This document shows positions 44,009-52,648 of a stretch of DNA of 64,000 bases, in pieces (position 1 is the stretch's first letter; each line of letters starts with the position of its first letter). Under the pieces are notes generated by a model. The model was not told where the DNA came from, ran no database searches, and saw nothing but the letters and a program-made list of their open reading frames with translations. The stretch comes from CBDCGJ01 sp965238305 (GTDB lineage: Bacteria > Pseudomonadota > Alphaproteobacteria > GCA-2731375): positions 2,418,001 to 2,482,000 of the forward strand of contig CBDEHK010000001.1 in assembly GCA_965238305.1 (NCBI GenBank), in the 5' to 3' direction. The position numbers and the translations under genes are program-made.

Positions 44009-44046
44009 CGCTTGCTAGGACGACCTGCAAGCGGTTAGCCTACCGC
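44009..44046 (+). promoter_or_regulatory. Two mutually exclusive hairpins upstream of the molybdenum hydroxylase operon
   Basis: CGCTTGC (44009-44015) pairs with GCAAGCG (44027-44033), with AGG/CCT continuing inside a four-base loop. Alternatively GCGGT (44031-44035) pairs with ACCGC (44042-44046), sharing three bases with the first stem. The region is between fprA and the FAD subunit. No T-run follows, so termination is not clear. Confidence 0.35.
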
Positions 44047-44074
44047 CACGACAAAATAATAAACGAGGCGATGA

Positions 44075-44920
44075 ATGGGGCGGTATTTAAGACCGAATAG
44101 CCTGGATCAGGCGGTGGCGGCTTTAGCGCAGGGCCGAATGACGATCTTGGCTGGTGGAACGGATATATATCCGGCTCATGTCGGTCGTCCGATCAGTGAC
44201 GACATCCTCGATATTGGCGGTCTTGAAGATATTATTGGTATCGAGGATATGGGTGATCATCACCGCATTGGCGCCGCGACCCCGTGGCGCTACCTCGTCG
44301 ACAACGATTTACCTGTCCATTTCGACGGACTGGCGCTCGCGGCTAGAGAGGTTGGCGGTTGGCAGGTGCAGCATGCCGGTACCATTGCCGGCAATATCTG
44401 TAATGCGTCGCCCGCTGCTGATGGGGTGCCAATGTTGATGGCAATGGATGCTTATGTTGAGTTAAGTTCGTTGCACGGTGTGCGTAAATTGCCGGTCGGT
44501 GAATTTGTCTTAGGCAACCGCCGCACGGCGCTCTGGAGTGATGAACTGCTTTCGGCCATTCTGATCCCAAAACCGAACAATGAAGCGGTTAGTGGGTTTC
44601 TAAAACTCGGCGCCAGGCGTTATCTGGTGATTTCCATCGTCATGGTCGCCGGCATGATCGAAGTTGACCGTGCCGGTATTATTACGCAAGCCCGTTTTGT
44701 GGTCGGGGCCTGTTCCGAAGTGGCGCGTCGCTTGCCAGGCTTGGAGCATATGATTCTGGGGCGGAACGCGACTGCCGACCTGTCCCAATTAGTTAGTGCC
44801 GGTCAGTTTTCTGAACTCGACCCAATTGGCGATGTTCGCGGTACTGGAACTTACAGAATGGACGCAGCACAAACCCTGATCAGGCGTCTTCTCAACCGAT
44901 TGGGCAGATCGGATGGCTGA
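44075..44920 (+). CDS. Molybdenum hydroxylase FAD-binding subunit (CoxM/XdhB type)
   Basis: A 281-residue FAD subunit. The FAD loops are ILAGGTDIYPAHVGR and VQHAGTIAGNICNASPAADG, both diagnostic, followed by the C-terminal CO-dehydrogenase flavoprotein domain. It passes electrons from the iron-sulfur clusters of the fused partner gene that overlaps it by eight bases. GAGG is upstream of the ATG. It is first gene of the four-gene operon ending with hydantoinase B. Confidence 0.92.
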   Translation: MGRYLRPNSLDQAVAALAQGRMTILAGGTDIYPAHVGRPISDDILDIGGLEDIIGIEDMGDHHRIGAATPWRYLVDNDLPVHFDGLALAAREVGGWQVQHAGTIAGNICNASPAADGVPMLMAMDAYVELSSLHGVRKLPVGEFVLGNRRTALWSDELLSAILIPKPNNEAVSGFLKLGARRYLVISIVMVAGMIEVDRAGIITQARFVVGACSEVARRLPGLEHMILGRNATADLSQLVSAGQFSELDPIGDVRGTGTYRMDAAQTLIRRLLNRLGRSDG

Positions 44921-47690
44921 GTACATCTTTGATAGCAGAAACGGCGCCACGATTGATGTCGAGTTTCAGCTTAACGGCGAAAAAGTCCTCGCGGCAGTGT
45001 CGCCCATCCAGCGGCTGTCAACGACTTTACGCGACCAATTCGGATTGAAAAGTGTGAAAAGCGGTTGTGATGCGGGCGATTGCGGTGCTTGCACAGTGAT
45101 GATGGGTGGGCAACAGGTCTGCTCATGCATGGTGCCGACTGCGCGGATCCACGAAAAAGGTGTGACAACGCTGGAAGGCATGCAAAGTCACGGGACATGG
45201 TCGCGTATCCAACAGGCGCTTTATCGTCACGGCGCCGCCCAGTGCGGTGTCTGCATGCCGGGAATGATCATGGCGGCGACGCATATCCTCGGGCATCGTG
45301 AAAACCCGAGCGCGGAAGACGTTCGCGATGCCATGGCCGGCGTGCTTTGCCGCTGTACCGGTTATCAGAAGATAATGGATGCCCTGTTGGATTGCGCCAC
45401 CATGGAGATGCCGACCCCTGCAACGGTTGGTCATGCTGTTGGTGCGTCGGTCACGCACAGCGATGGCCGGCAAAAACTTTCCGGTCAGACGCGCTATGGC
45501 GCCGATGAAATTCCAACTGATGCATTATGGCTCAAAGTAGTGCGCTCACCGCATCCCGCCGCGACATTTGAACTGGGAGATATCAAAGATTTTGTTGCCC
45601 GCCATATCGGTATTCATACGGTTTTGACGGCAGCGGATATTTCAGGTTTCAATGGCTTCGGTGTGTATCCCGACAACAAAGACCAACCGGTATTGGCAGA
45701 AGGTATTGTGCGTTATCGCGGCGAAGCTGTGGTTGCGGTGGTTGGCGAAAAAACCGTGATCGAAAATTTCTGCACTGACGAGTTCCCAATCACTTATTTA
45801 GAAACGCCTGCGTTGATCGGGACAAATACCGCGCTTACGGCGCCAGCGATACACGATCACGCCGAAGATAATATATTGACCCAGGGTCTCGTTATTTCAG
45901 GCGACGTTGATACTGCGTTTGCCCAATCCGACTTGATACAGGTGGAGGGATCCTTCGAAACCGGTTTTGTCGAGCATGCCTATATTGAACCGGAAGCGGG
46001 CTATGCCATTCCAACCGACGACGGAGTGGTCGTGCATGCGTCAACGCAAGCGCCCTATATGGACCGGGCGGAAGTCGCAAATGTTCTGGGTCTGGCGGAA
46101 GATTGCGTCCGCATTATCCCAACGGCCTGCGGTGGTGGTTTCGGCGGCAAACTGGATATCTCAGTTGAAATTTTAACCGCATTGGCTGCCAAGGTAAGCG
46201 GACGTACCGTCGCTTGTGTCTATAGTCGGCCTGAAAGCATGACGGCGTCGACCAAAAGACATCCAGCAAATATCACGGCTCGGATCGCTTGTGACGACAA
46301 CGGGCGATTGCAGGCGATGAACTTTGCCGCTGATTTCGATACCGGTGCCTACGCCTCCTGGGGCCCGACAGTTGCCAGCCGGGTGCCGGTGCATGCAAGC
46401 GGCCCGTACAAAATTCCAAACATTGAGGCGAAAAGCCGCGCAATCTACACCAATGGTCCGCCGGCTGGAGCGTTCAGAGGCTTCGGGGTGCCGCAGGTGG
46501 CAATTGCGCAGGAAGCCCTGTTCGACGAGTTGGCGGCCCGACTGAATACGGACCGACTGGACTTTCGCCTGCGGAATGCGTTCATGCCAGGGGATACGAC
46601 CGCAACCGGGCAGACCCTCGAACATAGCGTTGGCATCGCGGCTTGTTTGGAAGCTTTGCAGCCTTCATGGCAAAATATGTTAACGGATGTCGAAACATTC
46701 AATTCCGACCGCAAAGATTGTTTGCGCCGCGGTGCCGGTATTGCCGGTATGTGGTACGGCATCGGTAATACCAGTCTTAGCAATCCATCGAGCATGCGAA
46801 TTGCGTTGCGCCGGAACGGTCGGGTCATGCTCTATAACGGTGCCGTCGATATCGGTCAGGGGTCGACGACGATCTTGGCCCAAATTGCCGCGGACGCGCT
46901 AGGAATCGAAATGGTGGGGATCGATCAAGTGATCGGCGATACCGGCCAGACGGCGGATGCAGGTAAAACCTCCGCTTCGCGCCAAACCTATGTTTCCGGT
47001 AAAGCTGTAGAACTTGCGGCTTTAGATTTGCGGGCGCAAATCTTGCGATTGGCTAATGCGGGCGATGAAGCAGTTATCACGCTTTCGGACCGCAATATTG
47101 AATTTTTTGACGGCGGCGAACGCCACGAAATCGCCTTGGCTTCGTTGCCGACGCAAAGTGGCGATGAACTGCTGGTCGGTCAGGGGTCCTTTGATCCAGA
47201 GACAACGACGTTGGATGAGAATGGGCAGGGAAACCCTTATGCGACCTATGCCTTCGGCGCCCAAGCAGCGTTGGTGGAAGTCGATATAGAGCTCGGCACC
47301 ACCAAAGTGATCAGAATGACGGCGGCCCACGATGTCGGTAAGGCAATAAATCCGAGCCTGGTGGAAGGACAGATCCATGGTGCTATTGCGCAAGGACTGG
47401 GTTTGGCATTGATGGAAGAATATGTGCCGGGACAAAGCGAAGATTTGCATAATTATCTGATCCCAACTTTTGGCGACATGCCCAAAATTGAAGTGATCCT
47501 AATTGAGGATGCGGAACCGACTGGACCGTCCGGTGCCAAAGGGATCGGTGAGCCTGCGTTGATTGCCACGGCACCGGCAATTTTTAGCGCCATCCGCCAA
47601 GCCACCGGGGTTCAAGTTCGAAAAGCGCCGGCGGCACCGGCGCGCCTGCGCGATGCCATCCGCGCTTTGGCGGGAGACTTCGTTTCATGA
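44913..47690 (+). CDS. Molybdenum hydroxylase, 2Fe-2S subunit fused to molybdopterin-binding subunit
   Basis: A 925-residue fusion. Residues 1-165 carry both [2Fe-2S] sites: C52, C57, C60, C72 (plant-type) and C111, C114, C146, C148. Residues about 170-925 are the molybdopterin domain of xanthine dehydrogenase-family enzymes (CGGGFGGKLD, PAGAFRGFGVPQ, QGSTTILAQIAADALG) with the catalytic Glu in GAKGIGEPAL. With the FAD subunit this makes a complete hydroxylase that oxidises a C-H bond next to nitrogen in a heterocycle, or an aldehyde. The substrate is unknown; downstream hydantoinases favour purine or hydantoin-like rings (inference). Confidence 0.92.
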   Translation: MAEYIFDSRNGATIDVEFQLNGEKVLAAVSPIQRLSTTLRDQFGLKSVKSGCDAGDCGACTVMMGGQQVCSCMVPTARIHEKGVTTLEGMQSHGTWSRIQQALYRHGAAQCGVCMPGMIMAATHILGHRENPSAEDVRDAMAGVLCRCTGYQKIMDALLDCATMEMPTPATVGHAVGASVTHSDGRQKLSGQTRYGADEIPTDALWLKVVRSPHPAATFELGDIKDFVARHIGIHTVLTAADISGFNGFGVYPDNKDQPVLAEGIVRYRGEAVVAVVGEKTVIENFCTDEFPITYLETPALIGTNTALTAPAIHDHAEDNILTQGLVISGDVDTAFAQSDLIQVEGSFETGFVEHAYIEPEAGYAIPTDDGVVVHASTQAPYMDRAEVANVLGLAEDCVRIIPTACGGGFGGKLDISVEILTALAAKVSGRTVACVYSRPESMTASTKRHPANITARIACDDNGRLQAMNFAADFDTGAYASWGPTVASRVPVHASGPYKIPNIEAKSRAIYTNGPPAGAFRGFGVPQVAIAQEALFDELAARLNTDRLDFRLRNAFMPGDTTATGQTLEHSVGIAACLEALQPSWQNMLTDVETFNSDRKDCLRRGAGIAGMWYGIGNTSLSNPSSMRIALRRNGRVMLYNGAVDIGQGSTTILAQIAADALGIEMVGIDQVIGDTGQTADAGKTSASRQTYVSGKAVELAALDLRAQILRLANAGDEAVITLSDRNIEFFDGGERHEIALASLPTQSGDELLVGQGSFDPETTTLDENGQGNPYATYAFGAQAALVEVDIELGTTKVIRMTAAHDVGKAINPSLVEGQIHGAIAQGLGLALMEEYVPGQSEDLHNYLIPTFGDMPKIEVILIEDAEPTGPSGAKGIGEPALIATAPAIFSAIRQATGVQVRKAPAAPARLRDAIRALAGDFVS

Positions 47691-49720
47691 GTGGATTAAT
47701 CGGTTGCGACGTCGGCGGGACCTTTACCGACTTGATATTCCTGGACGATCAAGCGGGCACGGTACGCATCGCCAAAACGCCGACCACAATGGAGAACCAG
47801 GCCTTTGGGGTTATGGCAGCTATTGACGCCGCGGAAGTTAAGCTGGTCGAGATCGATCTGATCGTGCATGGCACCACCACCACCACTAACGCGCTACTGG
47901 AACGCAAAATCGCGAAGGCCGGTTTAATCACGACCAAAGGATTTCGTGATGTCATCGAGCTTGGCCGCCGCACCCGTCCAAATGCCTACGGCATGACCGG
48001 AACGTTCGAGCCATTGATTTCCAGAGAACATCGTTTGGAAGTATCGGAACGAATGGATGCAGATGGCGACGTATTAACCCCACTTGATGAGGATGCTGTG
48101 GCGCAGGCGGTGCGGCAGTTGGCAGCTGCTGGTTGCGAAAGCCTAGTTATTCATTTCCTCCATGCCTATGCCAATCCGCAGCATGAACAACGCGCGTTAG
48201 CGATCGCTGAGGAAATTTGGCCGAATAGCTATGTGACAGCGGCCAGCGATATTCTGGCCGAATTCCGTGAATACGAACGTGGTGTTGCAGGTGCTGTCAA
48301 TGGGGTCATCCGGCCAATCCTGGATCGTTATCTTGCCCGCTTAGTTCATGAATTGTCAGTGCGTGGATATGATCGAGATCTATTGGTCATGCAAGGAAAT
48401 GGCGGTACCACGTCGGCGAAGGCGGTTGCAAATAAGGCCGTGAATACAGTGATGTCAGGACCTGCATCAGGGGTCATTGCCGCTGCTTACACCGGGCAGC
48501 GCTGCGGCTACCCGACCTTGGTTACTTATGACATGGGCGGTACTTCAACCGATGTCGGCCTGATTCAGGGTAGCATTCCGGCGACCAGCTCGGAACTGCA
48601 ACTTGAATATGCCATGCCGATCCATGTACCGATGGTCGATGTCCACACCATCGGTGCCGGCGGTGGCTCGATTGCGCATTTGGATGATGCAGGTATGTTG
48701 CGTGTGGGACCGGAAAGTGCAGGGGCGCAACCCGGCCCGATCTGTTACGGAAAAGGTGGTACTGCACCCACCATTACCGACGCAAACTTGCTGCTGGGTC
48801 GACTGAATCCGGGCGAGCTACTGAGTGTTGATACGCCGGTTTCACTTGCGCAGATCGACGCGGCATTAGTTGAAAAAGTCGGCGCCGCTCTGGACATGAA
48901 TGGCGAAGAAGCGGCGGCGGCAATTATACGGATCGCCAATGACCGCATGGCCGGTGCCATTCGGATGGTCAGTTTGTCCCGCGGCCACGACCCTCGCGAT
49001 TTTGCCTTGTTCGCTTTCGGCGGCGCCGGGCCTTTGCACGCAGTGGCATTGGCGAAAGAGCTGGCGATCCCAACAGTCTTGATACCGGCGCGTCCCGGGA
49101 TTACCAACGCAATCGGATGTTTGGTCGCGGATATCCGCCATGATTTTGTCCGAACAATCAACGTGCCGCTGGCTGAACTTGACGTTGACGTCGTTCATGA
49201 AACCCTGGCCAACCAGATTGCCGATGGTCGCGCGATGATTGAACGTGACGCCACCGCAGTGGAAGAATCGATTTATGTCCACGAAGCGGAAATGCAGTTT
49301 CAGGGCCAAAGTCATATGCTGGCGATTGCCTTGCCGGACATTGATATCAGTCGGGAAGCCTTACAACTGGCTTTTGAGGAAGCCTATTTCGATCGCTTTG
49401 CCCTGCGTCTGCCAGAAGTTCGCGCCGTGCTGGTCACATTGCATACTGCGGTTATTGGACGACGCAAAGACGTCTCTCTCGTCAGCTTGATGGACGCCAC
49501 ACGCCGCGTCAATAATGCCGAGGCGGCGAAGAAGGCTAGCCGCCGGGTTTGGTTCGAAAGTGGTTGGCAGGAAGTGGATATTTATGAGCGGGAAAAACTT
49601 CCTCTCGGTACGGAAATTTCCGGCCCGGCGATATTGGAACAACTGGATACAACAATCGTGTTGGAACTCGATTGCGTGGCGATTGTCGACGATGTTGGCA
49701 ATCTGATTGTGGAGGTTTAA
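47687..49720 (+). CDS. hyuA: Hydantoinase/oxoprolinase A subunit
   Basis: A 677-residue HyuA-type protein. It has the N-terminal actin-like phosphate loop IGCDVGGTFTDLIF, the GTTTTTNALLERK block, TYDMGGTSTDVG and AGGGSIAHLD. It couples ATP hydrolysis to opening of a cyclic amide (hydantoin, oxoproline) or carboxylates a ketone in related enzymes. It overlaps the Mo-hydroxylase stop by four bases and is followed by the B subunit, so hydroxylation and ring opening are probably successive steps. Confidence 0.92.
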   Translation: MSGLIGCDVGGTFTDLIFLDDQAGTVRIAKTPTTMENQAFGVMAAIDAAEVKLVEIDLIVHGTTTTTNALLERKIAKAGLITTKGFRDVIELGRRTRPNAYGMTGTFEPLISREHRLEVSERMDADGDVLTPLDEDAVAQAVRQLAAAGCESLVIHFLHAYANPQHEQRALAIAEEIWPNSYVTAASDILAEFREYERGVAGAVNGVIRPILDRYLARLVHELSVRGYDRDLLVMQGNGGTTSAKAVANKAVNTVMSGPASGVIAAAYTGQRCGYPTLVTYDMGGTSTDVGLIQGSIPATSSELQLEYAMPIHVPMVDVHTIGAGGGSIAHLDDAGMLRVGPESAGAQPGPICYGKGGTAPTITDANLLLGRLNPGELLSVDTPVSLAQIDAALVEKVGAALDMNGEEAAAAIIRIANDRMAGAIRMVSLSRGHDPRDFALFAFGGAGPLHAVALAKELAIPTVLIPARPGITNAIGCLVADIRHDFVRTINVPLAELDVDVVHETLANQIADGRAMIERDATAVEESIYVHEAEMQFQGQSHMLAIALPDIDISREALQLAFEEAYFDRFALRLPEVRAVLVTLHTAVIGRRKDVSLVSLMDATRRVNNAEAAKKASRRVWFESGWQEVDIYEREKLPLGTEISGPAILEQLDTTIVLELDCVAIVDDVGNLIVEV

Positions 49721-49729
49721 TAGATCGCG

Positions 49730-51406
49730 ATGCGTGAAATCGATCATGTCACCTTATCTGTGGTGCAAAATGGCCTGATCCAGGTTTGCAATGAAATGGA
49801 CCTGGCTTTTCAGCGTGCCGCGTTCTCGCCGGTGATTGCGGAAGCGATGGACCGCTCCGACGGTATCTACCACCGCGACAATGGCGAATTGATTGCACAG
49901 GGGGATTACGGTCTACCGATATTCGTCGGGACCATGCAATTTTCTACCCGGAACATAATCGACCGTGCCAAGGACCTGGTGCCGGGCGACGTCTACATTG
50001 TCAATGATCCTTATTTGGGCGGCACTCATTTGATGGATGTCCGCATGGCGAAGCCATTTTATTATCAGGGCGAGCTGTTTTGCTGGTTGTCGAATACCGG
50101 CCATTGGCGCGATACCGGTGGTGCGGTACCCGGTGGGTTCTCTGCCAATGCAACGGAAGTGGAGCAAGAAGGTCTGCGCCTGCCACCCGTCAAACTATAC
50201 AAAGCCGGCGTTTTGGACGAAGAAATCCTTGCCATTATCATGTCGAATATTCGCGTCGCTCAGGAAACCATTGGCGATATTCGTGCCCAAGCTGCGGCGC
50301 TGGATGTAGGGGAACGGCGTTTAACGGCCTTGCTGGACCGCTACAGTCGCGACGTCGTCGACGAATGCATAATCGAAATGAAAGCGCGAGCGGCACGGCA
50401 AATGCGAGCCAAGATTGCGTTGATCCCTGTTGGCCATTACGAGGCTGTGGCCTGGGTCGATTCCGACGGTGTCGTTGATGAGCCACTAAAGATTGATATG
50501 CGGATCGAACGCCGGGGGGATGAGTTGTTTTTCGATTTGTCACATTCAAGCCCGCCGTGCATGGGCCCGATGAACAGCGTGATTGCGACGACGGTATCAT
50601 CGGTCTATTTGGCGATGAAGCATATCTTCCCGGATGTGCCGATAAATGCCGGAACGTTTGAACCGTTGCATGTTGATCATCCCAAGGGGACATTTTTGTA
50701 TGCGGAGTATCCCCGTCCGGTATCTGGCTGTGCCGCGGAAGTCAGTCAACGCATCGCAGAAGCAGTCTTTGTCGCATTGGTTCCCGCAATCCCGGAGCAG
50801 TTATTTGCCGCCCCGGCCGGCACGTCCGGCAACTTTGCTTTAGGTGGCTACGATGAGGGGCGGGACAAGCCATTTGTGATGTATCTTTTCACCGGTGGTG
50901 GTTATGGCGGCAATGCTATGACCGATGGCCTCAGCAATGGCTGTTCGACCATCGGTATTTCGACAATGCAGCCTATTGAAGTCCTGGAACAACGTTATCC
51001 GGTCATCTTTGAAGAGTTTTCTTTGCGTGAAGGTTCTGGTGGGGCCGGGCAATATCGTGGCGGTTTTGGTGTTTCTTACCGGGTTACGATGCGCGCCGGT
51101 TGGGCGAAAGCATCCTTTGTCATGGATCATGGTCGTTTTGGCCCGCAAGGCGTGTTGGGTGGCGGCGATGGGAAAGCCAACCAAGTGGAAATCAGACGCC
51201 AGGGCGAAGAGGTATATATCCCGCCTCATCTGTCAAAGGACCAGAATATTCATATTTCTAAGGGCGATTCCATATTTGTATCGACACCAGGTGGGGGCGG
51301 ATATGGTGCCCCGGACGCACGGGATCCTAAGGCTATTGCGGCGGATTTACGCCGCGGCTATTACACGGCGGATAAACTGAAGGAAATCTGGCCGGACGTA
51401 AATTGA
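49730..51406 (+). CDS. hyuB: Hydantoinase/oxoprolinase B subunit
   Basis: A 558-residue HyuB-type partner. It has FSPVIAEAMDRSDGIYHRDNGELIAQGDYG split across the N-terminal third, NDPYLGGTHLMDVRM, SEEF-like acidic block FEEFSLREGSGGAGQYRGGFG, and the C-terminal TPGGGGYGAPDARDP. It forms the ATP-dependent cyclic-amide hydrolase with the A subunit. It is the last gene of the operon, ending with AT-rich DNA before the receiver gene. Confidence 0.92.
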   Translation: MREIDHVTLSVVQNGLIQVCNEMDLAFQRAAFSPVIAEAMDRSDGIYHRDNGELIAQGDYGLPIFVGTMQFSTRNIIDRAKDLVPGDVYIVNDPYLGGTHLMDVRMAKPFYYQGELFCWLSNTGHWRDTGGAVPGGFSANATEVEQEGLRLPPVKLYKAGVLDEEILAIIMSNIRVAQETIGDIRAQAAALDVGERRLTALLDRYSRDVVDECIIEMKARAARQMRAKIALIPVGHYEAVAWVDSDGVVDEPLKIDMRIERRGDELFFDLSHSSPPCMGPMNSVIATTVSSVYLAMKHIFPDVPINAGTFEPLHVDHPKGTFLYAEYPRPVSGCAAEVSQRIAEAVFVALVPAIPEQLFAAPAGTSGNFALGGYDEGRDKPFVMYLFTGGGYGGNAMTDGLSNGCSTIGISTMQPIEVLEQRYPVIFEEFSLREGSGGAGQYRGGFGVSYRVTMRAGWAKASFVMDHGRFGPQGVLGGGDGKANQVEIRRQGEEVYIPPHLSKDQNIHISKGDSIFVSTPGGGGYGAPDARDPKAIAADLRRGYYTADKLKEIWPDVN

Positions 51407-51510
51407 TGAATTGGGGGAAAGAATTCCAATCCGCAGGATTTGTTAACTAATTTGTGGTTGGGTATGGTTAAGCGATTGTAAATAGATAATTTTGTGTTGA
51501 TTGGGCAAAT

Positions 51511-52065
51511 ATGGCCGACTATTCATTTGATCGATTTTCAGTCCTCGTTGTCGAGGACAATTCATACTTGGGCGCTTTTTTGATGCAATCGCTGAAGGCG
51601 ATGGGCGTCGGCAATATCCGCTATGCCGAACATGGGGGCGAAGCGATCGACGTGTTGCGACTAATGGCAATGGACCCGACCAAAGCAGGTTTGATGAGCG
51701 TCGATCTGATCATGTCGAATTGGCAAATGTCACCAGTTGACGGCATGATGTTGCTGCGCTGGGTGCGTCGACACAAGGAAAGTCCGAACCGATTTATTCC
51801 CTTTGTCATGGTAACCGGCTACGCCGACCAGGACAAAGTCGGGGAAGCCCGAGATATGGGCGTCACCGAAATATTAGCGAAACCGTTTTCGATCGATAGT
51901 GTTGCGCAACGACTATTGCAGGTTATCGATAAGCCCCGACAATTCGTCCATACACCGAGTTATTTTGGACCGGACCGCCGTCGTCAAGACAAAGGCGTCG
52001 TAAGCGGAAAAGAACGTCGGATTAGAAAAGAATCAGAAATTGAGATCGTTTATGACGACAGCTAA
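51511..52065 (+). CDS. Receiver-domain protein lacking the canonical phospho-Asp
   Basis: A 184-residue stand-alone receiver. The N-terminal acidic pair is VVEDN (E15, D16), the conserved Lys is in LAKPF (K124), and the MVTGYAD switch residue is present. The phosphoacceptor position, normally Asp before W-x-M-P, reads SNWQMSPVDG, with Asn70. A positively charged tail rich in Arg and Lys follows (GPDRRRQDKG, GKERRIRKE). It probably works as a non-phosphorylated or atypical adaptor. It overlaps the HPt-like gene by 14 bases. Confidence 0.85.
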   Translation: MADYSFDRFSVLVVEDNSYLGAFLMQSLKAMGVGNIRYAEHGGEAIDVLRLMAMDPTKAGLMSVDLIMSNWQMSPVDGMMLLRWVRRHKESPNRFIPFVMVTGYADQDKVGEARDMGVTEILAKPFSIDSVAQRLLQVIDKPRQFVHTPSYFGPDRRRQDKGVVSGKERRIRKESEIEIVYDDS

Positions 52066-52579
52066 GAAAATACCCGTTCGCTACTACCGCTTTCGCAATC
52101 ACCTGCGCAACAAAGCGACCACCGGCTTCGGTGACGACGGCTCGCCCGGGATGATTAGCAAAGAAGCTTTGGAAGCGGCTGAAGCGGAATTTGAAAAGAT
52201 GGCCGAGGATTACCCAGATTGGGTTCAAGGTCATATTCGCAACATGTATGAACAACACGGCCGCTGTGTCGATACACCAGAAGACCGCGCTAAACATTTC
52301 CTGAGATTGTCGCTGATCGCCCACGATATGAAGGGACAGGGCGGTACCTTTGGTTATGATCTGATCAGTATTTTCGGTGAATCATTGTACGATTTTACCT
52401 ATTCCCACAAGGATGCACAAATAGAGGATAATCATGTTGAAATTGTCCGCGCTCATATTGACGGAATGAAGGCGGTGATCGCCGGTCGGATAACAGGTGA
52501 CGGCGGCGCCATCGGCGCTGAATTAACCGCTTCGCTTGAAAAAGCTAAAGAAAAATACGCTGACATATTAAACGATTAA
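52052..52579 (+). CDS. HPt-like / four-helix phosphotransfer-type protein
   Basis: A 175-residue, mostly helical protein. SLIAHDMKGQGGTFGYDLISIF resembles an HPt core, with His in H-D-M-K-G replacing the usual H-x-L-K-G. ATG 52052 was chosen because the upstream part of the frame lies inside the receiver gene. It is translationally linked to the receiver and was most likely co-selected with it. The partner kinase is not in the window. Confidence 0.75.
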   Translation: MTTAKKIPVRYYRFRNHLRNKATTGFGDDGSPGMISKEALEAAEAEFEKMAEDYPDWVQGHIRNMYEQHGRCVDTPEDRAKHFLRLSLIAHDMKGQGGTFGYDLISIFGESLYDFTYSHKDAQIEDNHVEIVRAHIDGMKAVIAGRITGDGGAIGAELTASLEKAKEKYADILND

Positions 52580-52648
52580 ATCAGTCTGGAACGAGCCGGC
52601 GAAAGTTGCGCTTTCGCAGTTGGTGGCATATCGCTTACACTTCCGGAC

